The translations under genes were made by a program, and so were the position numbers. A DNA stretch of 64,000 nt from assembly GCF_016097555.1 (NCBI RefSeq), contig NC_054704.1:92808653-92872652 (forward strand), written 5' to 3'. Shown here in pieces: positions 36,461-45,500 of the stretch. This DNA comes from Gigantopelta aegis. Lineage: Eukaryota > Mollusca > Gastropoda > Neomphalida > Peltospiridae. Every line of letters starts with the position of its first letter. The stretch's first letter is position 1. Under the pieces are notes generated by a model that saw only the letters and a program-made list of their open reading frames with translations, ran no database searches and was not told the origin of the DNA.

Positions 36461-37731
36461 TCTGAACTCCAGTGAAAACGCATGACCAAATCTCCAGTTG
36501 TTATTGCTATCACATGTGTGAAATATGCTGTAAAACACAACCGGCATGGGTGGCGCAGTGGTTAAGCCATCGGACTACAGGCTGATAGGTACAGGGTTCG
36601 CAGTCCGGTACCGGCTCCAACCCAGAGCGAGTTCTTACGGGTTCAGTGGGTAGGTGTAAGGTCACTACACCCTTTTCTGTCTTACTATTAACCAACTAAC
36701 AACTAACCCACTGTCCTGGACAGACAGCCCAGATAGCTGAGGTGTGTACCCAGGACAGCGTGCTTGAATCTTAATTGGATATAAGCACGAAAATAAGTTG
36801 AAATGAATGAACGTAACACACAATAACGCTAACTCTTTTATACATTTTGGAGGGTTATTGTTTGCCTATCATCTAGTTATGTTAAATCAATTAAGTGTTT
36901 AATTATTTCTATCCAGACCCTTTTTACAACTACAAGTCTAACTGGTGCGTTTTCAATGGAGTTCAGTGTAATTATATGGAGTATTACTGCATACAAACAC
37001 AACTACAACGTTTATAAGCTAGTGTATCTTCAGTACATTTGGTCATATGCCTCCTGGTAGTACTAAACCAAATAACATCCGGCTGGGTCAGAAGTTCGAG
37101 GTACAGTTAATATCACAAGTCCTGCCATAGATGATCAATGTGACAGTGTTTGTTGTGATAAAATGTTGGTTCATCTGCGCGTACGCAACAAAACAAATGC
37201 ACACGACGTTGATTTTGCATTACGTAATTGTCGAATGATCTGTAATTGTAAATGAGAAAGCGATTTGAGCATACGGGCGGATTCAGGATTTTTCACGGGT
37301 GTGTGTGTGGGGGGGGGGGGAGGTGGCGGTGGAGGAGGGTCATTCGTTTATAAAGGGCGTCTGCAGGATTCGTGGAAGGTTGCAAAGTATAAAAAGGTCA
37401 TCTATAATTATTCAAAAATACATTAAAATATATTATATATATGGCAATACACACACACACACACACACACACACCACCACCACCACCAAATACCAAGCCG
37501 ACTTAGGTACTCATTTCACCCCCCCCCCCCCCCCCCCCCACACACACACACCTTAAATGCAAATAAAGCCATTGCATTCATTTGCTAAACGGGATGATTT
37601 TTGCGCACCGTCCAACACCCACCTCTGGATCCGCGCCTCGTACAGTACACTATGTATATAATCTACCTACCAGATTCAGTAGCATCTTTGATTTTGTTTT
37701 TTATCCCCTGTACAACGGTGTTCATGGTCAT
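29613..37731 (-). CDS. Single-pass membrane protein with about 70 Cys/Asn heptapeptide repeats, four exons, family unknown
   Basis: Minus-strand exons 37731-37671, 34688-34598, 33758-33689, 31469-29613. Junctions are GT-AG and phases agree (1, 2, 0), giving about 692 residues. Residues 1-26 are short and polar (MTMNTVVQGIKNKIK start). Residues 27-52 form a hydrophobic helix (YLLLFIIALSGLSIVF, then VVFCCIL). Residues 53-67 are strongly basic (WRNKRKYKKAKKRYL), which suggests a cytosolic tail by the positive-inside rule. Residues 98-165 are rich in Pro/Ala/Ser and Val. From 201 to the end come heptads of the type DCNNSRP/DCNYSRP, changing to QESNHPR/QESNHCR towards the C terminus. I do not recognise the family and assign no function. 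Earlier exons are possible, since TTTATAG just before the ATG could be an acceptor. A 2-base loss in a late repeat unit probably ends the frame early. Confidence 0.68.
31818..32162 (+). mobile_element. TTAA-type MITE family 2, full copy
   Basis: Begins TTAAAGGCATACTGTCACAG and ends CTGTGACAATATACCTTTAA. The termini are inverted repeats of about 21 bp that include TTAA. It lies in intron 3 of the heptapeptide gene. Confidence 0.88.
32227..32629 (+). mobile_element. TTAA-type MITE family 1, full copy
   Basis: The left end TTAAAAGAACAGACACTAG and right end CTAGGGTTTGTCCCTTTAA belong to an inverted repeat of about 45 bp that includes AACACTAAGGCATATTTTT on the left and its complement on the right. 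Confidence 0.85.
32885..33034. repeat. GT and poly-G tracts
   Basis: A short G run at 32887-32898 and a G run of about 38 at 32996-33034, each after a GT stretch. Lengths of such runs are unreliable. Confidence 0.9.
33145..33262 (+). mobile_element. Degraded SINE head and middle fragment
   Basis: TTGATGCACGGACGGTCTGG, CATCGATCCCCGG and TTACACCACGACTGGCAT match the SINE head and start of the middle. The element then dissolves into an A-rich stretch. Confidence 0.6.
33325..33675 (+). mobile_element. SINE type B, near full length
   Basis: Head GGGACGTAACCCAGTGGTAA with a deletion across the B-box region, shared middle, and tail TTACCAAATGTTTGACATCC, then TGTGCTCTAGTGGTGTCGTT. It ends 14 bases before exon 3 of the heptapeptide gene on the opposite strand. 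The upstream phrase CACCAGTCCCTAGA is shared with the copy at 8955. Confidence 0.85.
33939..34130. other. A/C-rich low-complexity stretch in intron 2 of the heptapeptide gene
   Basis: Runs of A and C with CAA repeats. No coding signal. Confidence 0.7.
34753..35449 (-). mobile_element. TTAA-type MITE family 1, minus copy hosting a SINE
   Basis: Begins TTAAAGAGACATACCCTAG and ends CTAGGGTATGTCCCTTTAA. The interior is the reverse complement of 32227-32629, interrupted by a type-A SINE at 34866-35198. Confidence 0.87.
34866..35198 (+). mobile_element. SINE type A, intact, with 11-bp target duplication
   Basis: Head GATGTAGCCCAGTGGTAAAG and B box GGATCGATCCCC, shared middle, tail TGTGTTGAGTGCGTCGTTAA ending in an ATTTC repeat. 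The target duplication ACATGGTGAAA is at 34855-34865 and 35199-35209. Confidence 0.92.
35525..35765 (+). mobile_element. SINE type A, head missing
   Basis: Shared middle CAGTGCACCACGACTGGTAT through the type-A tail TGTGTTGAGTGCGTCGTTAA. The tRNA-like head is absent. Confidence 0.82.
35939..35978. repeat. GT then poly-G tract
   Basis: A short GT run followed by about 30 G. Confidence 0.9.
36342..36460. repeat. (TA)n and (TG)n microsatellite
   Basis: About 26 TA units, then TATG and TG repeats. Confidence 0.95.
36540..36812 (+). mobile_element. SINE type C, full copy
   Basis: A different tRNA-like head (TGGCGCAGTGGTTAAGCCAT, then GGGTTCGCAGTCC as B box), a body with GTGGGTAGGTGTAAGG and CCACTGTCCTGGACAGACAG, and a tail TTAATTGGATATAAGCACG. 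A second copy is at 62925-63205. Confidence 0.85.
37058..37160 (+). mobile_element. MITE family 4, left-end fragment
   Basis: GTACTAAACCAAATAACATC is the family 4 terminus, followed by AGTTAATATCACAAGTCCTG; the copy breaks off after about 100 bp. Confidence 0.72.
37270..37645. mobile_element. Putative MITE family 8 with degraded termini
   Basis: ACGGGCGGATTCAGGATTTT at left mirrors CTGGATCCGCGCCTCGTAC at right (core CGGATYCAG). Poly-G, CA and poly-C tracts fill the inside. It lies between coding exons 1 and 2 of the heptapeptide gene, just downstream of exon 1. Confidence 0.45.
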
Positions 37732-37989
37732 TCTATAAATTAAATTAAAATAAATGTATTCTTTTATGAAATGGTTAAAAACAACAACAGTTAAAACAAC
37801 AAAAATAACAATAATAATAATAACAACAACAACAACAGCAACAGCAATAGCAACAGTATCCACCCCAAATAAACCCAAAACCCCAAATACCCCCCGCAAC
37901 ACCCAAACCCACCCTCCACCCTCCTCCCAACAACAACCCAATAACAACACAAAAGCAAACTTCTGTCTTCAATCACTTTTCACATTTAT

Positions 37990-39590
37990 TTTATAGAAAA
38001 TACAATAACAAATAAGAAAACAAATAAAAGTGTACGCGTTTTGGAGAATCTCGAATATTATACATACTATACTCTTCAAAATAAGTAGGGGAACTCTAAT
38101 AAGAATGTACAATTGCCAAAATTGTAATTAAGGTGTGGGGAATGGCTATATGATAATAGTGAATTAATTGGGCAAACATTACAACCGGTAGTTAGTTATC
38201 TACCCTGACAGAAAATGTTCTTTACATTCGTTATGATATAAACAGGAAGAACCCACACTTTTTTTCTTTTTTTGCAGCTACAAAGTTACATACATGTAGT
38301 TCTATCTGCACAGAGGTAATGCTAGAAATAATTACACGGTGACGTGAACATTTGACGATTTTTCAGAATAACAATGAACTATCTTCAGACGATAATGTAT
38401 AATAGATTTATTTATTTTATATGTACTGATATGCAATACCAATATATTGTGTCAATAAATAGTCATTTTAGTTGTAACTATGCAGTTCCAAATTTAAGTT
38501 AATATTAGCAATAATTACAGAACTTACAAGGTTCTGTTAATTACGATCTACATGTTCTATACATTGGGTATTTTAGTCAATAATATATTTTTGGATCATT
38601 TGGGTTATTCGAAATAATCATATAGTAATTATTACATTTGATATTACAAACCTGCAGAGTATTTAGCGAACGCAACATTATGACAATGTGATGACGTCAT
38701 GTTTTTAATCGAAGAGCTTCGTATCTATTCGCCAATATAAATACTAATATATTCATGGCCTTTCCCTCGCCTCCACCCTCCCCGTCTCATCAAGCTGCAC
38801 CCCCCGTTTTTTTCGCATATGGTATTCACCGTCTGTTCCAACGGGTGGGATCCTTCATACAGAATTCACAAATTTTCTTTATTTTTAGATGTTGCGTGGT
38901 GTCCAACTTGATATCGTCCATTTTTGCGAACAGTTAATTTTAAGCCACATTTATTGCGAGTGGGCAGAATTTGCTACTGTATAGGTGCTAATAGAAATTA
39001 AAACTTAAAATTATTGATAAAAAATAAGTAAAATCGACACTTTTAATGAAGGCGTGTAGAGGTAGGCCTTATAAGTTTTTATAAATACCGTGTGCTGGAA
39101 ATCGATTTTGTCTCATTCCAACACAACTGCACTGACAATTACGTTATATGCCCATGAAAACGTGATTGAGCTTTAACTCGGTATAAGGTAAAGTTGCTAC
39201 GATACTCATTTAATGTACAAAGCACAGAAAGTTAAAGAAAAGAAAGAAAAAGGTTCCAATTGGTGCGCCAAATCCTTATGGTATGGTTATAAATAAAGAC
39301 AAAACAAAATGGCAGCGTCGTTGTTTGTGAAATAGCAGTATCAATTATATATTATCAACAATTTTGCCAAGTAATGTTTAATATATTCAATTTTTTTATA
39401 TGAAGTATATTTGCATTAATACTAATTGTCAATACTATTTACAGTAATTTCTGCTTTATTGCTAAAAGTTCTGATCCGTTTTTTATACCAATGTTCTGTA
39501 TGTCCGTGCATCACCTATTTCCGTACATGCTGACATAATAGCACTTTTCAATAATGTTCCAGTTAAATACGTATTTGCTGACGGGTTTCA
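37990..39590. other. No gene seen; AT-rich intergenic sequence
   Basis: 38075-38100 reads TACTCTTCAAAATAAGTAGG, a phrase that looks like a transposon end, but I found no partner. If the heptapeptide gene has earlier exons or a promoter, they would lie here on the minus strand. Confidence 0.45.
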
Positions 39591-39599
39591 GAAGGATAC

Positions 39600-40005
39600 G
39601 TGACAGTGCCAAAGGAAAGTCCTACCTGGGTTTCTTCCTGTAGTTTGTGTATTTATATCAACCAACAGACTTTAACAATTGTAATTACATACCAAATATA
39701 TTTTTCTGCATTAAATATTAGTGGCTGTATATTAAACATGTTTCTGATCGTTCTACTATTTATACTAGGTTAAATTTCATTTTATTTCCTAAAATATATT
39801 TTTTTCCTACGAACGAAATTATTTGAAGAAAAAATCCAATTTGAGCTTCTTACAAATATTAAGACGACCAGAAACACATTGAATATACAGACACTGATAT
39901 TCTAAACGAGAAAATATATTTAATATGTAAGTTTATTCGTAGAAATATTTTATTTTTCGGAAACATCTTACAGTACAGCAAACTCACGAATGTCCCTTTA
40001 ATAAT
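39600..40005 (-). mobile_element. TTAA-type MITE family 3, minus copy
   Basis: Reverse complement of the outer parts of 40903-42384. The right end reads GCAAACTCACGAATGTCCCTTTAA. It keeps the uninterrupted target AATATACAGCCACTAATAT (seen on the minus strand), which shows the pre-insertion state of the copy at 40903. Confidence 0.82.
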
Positions 40006-40279
40006 ACCAAACAGATAATTAATACAAATGATGACAATCTTCAATAATATATAATACAGATGATGAAGTCAGTCTTGAATACAACATGGCACTATCACAT
40101 TTACAATAAATAAATTCAAGATACTTGATGACAGGTAGGTAAAACTTCTTTATTCTTAGTCTAGCCCGAGTACTCTGACAGTAAGAGAGCTAGAGGGACA
40201 TTTGGACAGTTATCACTCTCTTCCCATCAGAGACCAATCTATATAAATTCTGCACAATTGCTGCCTACCAAACAGTAGT

Positions 40280-40685
40280 CAAAGTAAAAAAAGTAAAGTT
40301 TATATTATTTAACGACGCCACTTGAGCACATTGATTTTTCATCTTATCATCGGCTATTGGACGTCAAACATATGGTCACTCTGACAGTTTTTTTTAGAGG
40401 AAACCTGCTGTCGCCACATAGGCTACTCTTTTATGACCGGCAGTAAGGGATCTTTTATTTGCGCTTCCCACAGGCAGGATAGCACAAACCATGGCCTTTG
40501 TTGAACCAGTTATGGATCACTGGACGGTGCAAGTGGTTTACACCTACCCATTGAGCCTTGCGGAGCACTCACTCAGGGTTTGGAGTCGGTATCTGAATTA
40601 AAAATCCCATGCCTCAACTGGGATCCGAACCCAGTACCTAACAGCCTGTAGACCGATGGCCTAACCACGACACCACTGAGGCCGG
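40280..40685 (-). mobile_element. SINE type D, full copy, minus strand
   Basis: On the minus strand: head GGTGTCGTGGTTAGGCCATC and B box GGGTTCGGATCCC, then a body with CTCAATGGGTAGGTGTAAAC, AAAGGCCATGGTTTGTGCTA and a type-B-like tail (ATATGTTTGACGTCCAATAG, then TGTGCTCAAGTGGCGTCGTT). It thus joins a type-C-like head to a type-B-like tail. Confidence 0.85.
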
Positions 40686-40902
40686 GCAGTAGTCAAAGAT
40701 TCCCGCTCTAATACAACGACAATGCTATGTTTGACATTAAATACCTTTACATCAATCATTTTCAAGCTCACTTGCACATATGCACATATTAATCATGGAA
40801 AGAGTTCGACCTGTACCCCTCTACATCAAGGCTCTAAAGACTAACTCTAACCCTAAAACTAACCTTAAGCATTGAAAGGGGGCTATGGGTCGAACTCATG
40901 CC

Positions 40903-42384
40903 TTAAAGGGACATTCCTGAGTTTGCTACATTGCAAGATGTTTCCGACTAATAAAATATTTCTACGATTAAACTTACATATTAAATATATTGTTTTTGTT
41001 TAGAATATCAATGTCTGTATATTCAATGTGTTTCTGGTCGTCTTAATATTTGTAAGAAGCCTAAACTGGATTTTCTCTTCAAATAATTTCGTACGTACGA
41101 AAAAATATGTTAGGAAATAAAATTAAATTTAACCTAGTAGTAGTACAAATATTAGAACAATCAGAAACAAGTTTAATATACAGCCCAGGGCATAAAATTT
41201 GGCACGAACGATTTTGTCATTCGTCTGTCAGTTATGCAAAACCAATATCGACACAAACGACGGATCGTTTGTGCAAAAATTATAATCGCTCGTCAGAAAA
41301 TGTAAACTGACGTGCTTTGGCTAATATAACTATTTTTGGAATCAAATAATAAGAGAACGGGCCTAGCATTGCAGGTGTGAGAAAAAAAACAATGTATCCA
41401 TTTGAACTCGACATCGCGGGCAATGACAAAGTCAGCACTGTCATTAGAAGTGTCAATAACATTTAGTAACATAGTTGCACGTTCCATTTGATCATTTCGC
41501 TACGTGCGAAAAACAATACGTGGTTTGAAAATTAAAGCAGTTTATGAGTATTTATTAAACGTGACATCACCGTAGCCCGGCATTTAGTTATAGAGTTGTA
41601 AAATGTCAGAACCTAATGCAAAAAAACACAAAAAGGAGACCGTTGGTGAAATTAAAAAAAAGAAGAAGAAGGTGGTTTTCCGACGATTTCGCAGTTAATA
41701 CAAACGAGAATGGTTATTTCACATAGTTATTTTCGCTTCCTACTTATTGCACACATTTATTGTGAGCAAGAACATACCACTCGACCGCTACGTGGTCTCG
41801 TGGTAAATATTCTTGTGCACAATAAACTCGTGCAATAAATAGGAAGTGAATAAAACGTATGTGAAGTTCTGTATATTTATTTACTTTTTGACACCTGTGT
41901 GGTTACGTTGAAATATATGCATTCATTCTGAAACATGTATTGTAATGAAAACAAGTACAACCCTTGCTAAATCAATTTATTAAAATATGACGTACATTTA
42001 ATAAGGGACTTTAAAATTAGAATATGATGAAAAACTGAGTTGCAGTATTGATTGGATCGATTGAGGATTCGCAGAACTTCGGGTCTATCCGTTCAGACCC
42101 GGAAGCTTGAAATCCCCCTTTCGTTCAGACTATTGTATTCATTTGATTACCGTTGCCGGTTAACCTTTTCATTTGTATCTGAACCACTGGAGAAAATTGT
42201 TCGTGCAAACACTAAAACCACACGAACGACATATCGTTTGTCTGAAAAAAAATCAAATTTTATGCCCTGCAGCCACTAATATATTATGCAGAAAAATATA
42301 TTTGATATGTAATTACAATCGTTAAAAAGTCTGTTAGTCGATAACATCTTTAAAATTGCAGCAAACTCAGGAATGTCCCTTTAA
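40903..42384 (+). mobile_element. TTAA-type MITE family 3, complete, carrying an insertion
   Basis: The terminal inverted repeats are perfect over 25 bp: TTAAAGGGACATTCCTGAGT, then TTGCT, and its exact complement at 42360-42384. The interior is split by a 1084-bp element at 41186-42269. Part of the right end is repeated at 42404-42444 (AAAATTGCAGCAAACTCAAG). Confidence 0.93.
41186..42269. mobile_element. 1084-bp DNA element with CAGGGC termini and 5-bp target duplication
   Basis: Perfect 16-bp terminal inverted repeats CAGGGCATAAAATTTG. CAGCC is duplicated at 41181-41185 and 42270-42274; the empty site is seen in the related copy at 39600-40005. The only notable ORF is a 31-codon lysine-rich frame at 41603-41698. 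CAGGG termini recall hAT elements, but hAT makes 8-bp duplications, so the superfamily stays open. Confidence 0.85.
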
Positions 42385-42446
42385 TTTCTAATACAGTATA
42401 TGATAACATCTTAAAAATTGCAGCAAACTCAAGAATGTCCCTTTAA

Positions 42447-42536
42447 AGACTGACTTCATCGTCTGTATTATGTGTTTGGTATTATTGAAGATACATGTTT
42501 GTTATTATTGAAGACTGACGTCATCATCTGTATTAC
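42447..42536 (+). promoter_or_regulatory. Duplicated leader sequence upstream of RPAP2, with a CRE-like site
   Basis: GACTGACTTCATCGTCTGTA at 42447 and GACTGACGTCATCATCTGTA at 42513 are two copies of one phrase, the second ending just before the RPAP2 ATG. The second contains the palindrome TGACGTCA (42516-42523), the consensus CREB/ATF site. A third copy (minus strand) is at about 40050-40076. Promoter function is inference. Confidence 0.5.
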
Positions 42537-42539
42537 AAG

Positions 42540-45500
42540 ATGGAGCAGAAAAAGAAAGTTGAGGAGTCGGTAAGGAAACGAGTTGCGGCAGAAGAGCGTG
42601 CATTCAATGTCATTCTGAGACTGATAGACGAGCCAGCTGTGACTGAGAATTATCTGGCTGATGCAGTAAGAACTGTAAACCTTACACTTTAAACATTATT
42701 AGACTGGCCTTGGTGGTGCATTGAGTAATTAATTTGTTTTGAAGGTGCTGAATTTGTGTCAAAATACTGACTTATCATACACGGTACATATCTACATTGA
42801 AAGCTTAGTGGGAAGCTGTAAGGTCACTAGATCGACTTCTGTCTCATTAATTACTATTACTGTTCTCTGTTCTATTCCAGGTTAGACAGGTTCTGTACCT
42901 ACCTCAGACACTCACCAAATGCACCAGCTGTGAATTTCAAAACCAAATAGCTAATTTTATTTTAATTTGGCAAAATAATTTCCTGATATTTTATTAGAAA
43001 ATAACTGGGATTCTGCAATGTTTTAAGTTCAGTAGATAATTTAGCAACATTTTCTTCATGCCCAATGCTAGCCCTGGTACATATAGTGAGGTGTTTGCCC
43101 AGGACAACATACTTGAACCATAACTAGATATCAAGCAGACAAATTGTGCGAATGGTTAACGTGATGAACATTGTTAAATACAGGTTACTGGTTCATGGTC
43201 CATACTTATAAAATGTTTAGAGTCTAGATTGAAATCTGTAACGATGTCACATGCATGCAACTTTTCAATTCTAGGGTCAGATGATCAGTCCAGACAACTA
43301 CTCTGATGTCACTGAAGAGAGAGCCATTACAAAGCTCTGTGGTTATCCTCTTTGTGGCACAATTCTGGAAAGTGTGAGACTTTTAAAAACATATTTTAGG
43401 AATATTTTCATCTCTCACAAACATTATTAAGAAATGGATTTCTCATTAAAAAAAAAAATTAAGTATTTTTTGTAATATACAAAATTTGCTCCAATACATG
43501 TATTTCTTTTGATATGATGTTTTATAACACAAAAAATTAAAAATATCTTTCCAAATATGAAAATACAAAATAATGTTATAATTTTTAAAAATCAATTTGA
43601 TTGTTAAGATATTTAAATCTACTAAATAACAGAAATAATTTTTAAAAATAAACTGACTGTTCCATTAAAAATTGCCATAACTTGAATGGCACACTTTTTT
43701 CTTTTTCTTTTTTTCTTTTTTCTTTAAAATAGTTTATTGCCCCAGAAATATGTTATGATAGTGTCAGGGTTGGGGCCCTGATTTCACTACCTTACAAAGT
43801 ACATAGCAAACAATATACTAATATATAAGAAAGGAGCAGTAACAAAAGTGGAAATAAAAAGAAGATTGAAAAGAGAAAACTTAAAATGAACTTATTGATA
43901 TACTTCCAAACTGGCGTCATACTTAAAATTATACACATAACAAAAGTATTAAGTGTCTCAGTTGTGGCCTTCTAGAACTTTTAACCATGGTCCCCAATTG
44001 TTGTCGAATTCTGTATGTAAAAAGTTTTTATAATATATGTATTTTTCTATTTGTAACGTATCTTTAATAAAATTGTTGATACCAGTTTCATTTAGTGTAC
44101 TCTTTTGTAATTTTTATTTGTATATGTAATATTTTACGTTAACAATTAACCAGTTTACCATTAAAAATTGACATAACTTGAATGGCACACGTTTTAAATT
44201 TTCAAATGCATAAATGATTTCAAAGAACTTTGAAGACTACAAAATTATTTATCACAGCTAATTATCATAGTAAGAATTATTTTATTTTATATTGTTAAAA
44301 TTTTATTTGTTTTCACAGATTCCTAAGCAGAAGTATCACATTTCAACCCGATCGAACAAAGTGTATGAAATTTCTGACAGAAAAGTGAGTTATTTTTTTG
44401 TTAATTAAGTTCATTTCAATAAATCATTTTTGTTGTAACCAGAATTTGGAACTCTTATTAACATGTTGGACCAGGGGTGGGGGAAAATAAAATTGTCAAT
44501 CGGTCCCACTTGATGTCATCATTAACGGAGGGGGGAAAGGGGGGGGGGGGGGGGAAAGGAAGGAATATTTTTTTTTTTTTTGTATCACATCAGTGGAAAA
44601 ACAAAACCCCACAAATTGTATATATTTTACATAATGGAATAAATAATATAAAAAAGGAATAAAAGTTATGAATTTAAATCCCATATATGTATAATAAGTA
44701 CGAATATTCAGTACTGTGTCCTGAAAATTAATAAAAGATCGCACCGTTGAAGTGTGTGATGGCCTGAGCTAGCACATGTTTAGACAAAGAGATTAATAAC
44801 GTCATCACTGATTGGACGAAATTTGACCTCTACTGGCTCTTGAGATAACCAGTACATGTAGCTGTTCTGCTTACTCCCACTTGTTAACAGAAAAATGGAA
44901 ACCCTTTTGTTAATTTAAAAATCCTTTATAATTATTGGATAGACTGCATTGAACAGTCAACAATAAATACTTTTATAGATTATTTCAGTATATTTTATGC
45001 TATTTCAAGCAGTTTGTATTGCACAAAAGTCTCTTTCTTTGGACTGGGACACTCGACCCGACAAAGCTCTGTACATAGGTGTTGACAGGTGTTGATTGTA
45101 ACCAGTTGCAAACTCTGGGTCCTTTGTTTTAATTGGAGTGTAATACCTTGATGGCTCTCTCACCAAGAATGGTGTTATTGTTAACGTCTGTTTAATCTCT
45201 TGACCGGCTCAGCAACTTTGACAAAATTAATGTCTAGTCTAGTGGCTGTGGATTGACACTACTGTAGGTCTGACTTCAGTGACTGACGATATATGCTTAG
45301 GCAGACTTCAAAATCACAGACGTCTTGCCACTAGCCACATTGACCACTATTTATTTATTATTTTAAATCATGCATGAGATACCGATGTCTGGGCAGGCCG
45401 GTCCACTTGCTGGATAAGAATTTGTTCCAATAATAGAAATGGACAGGTGCTTTGGACCGACAAGAATGACAAAAGTGGGACCGGCAAACACACGTTTAAA

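Noticed and set aside
41603-41698. A 31-codon lysine-rich ORF as a host gene
   Set aside because: It lies inside a mobile element and is short and low in complexity; kept only as a note on that element.
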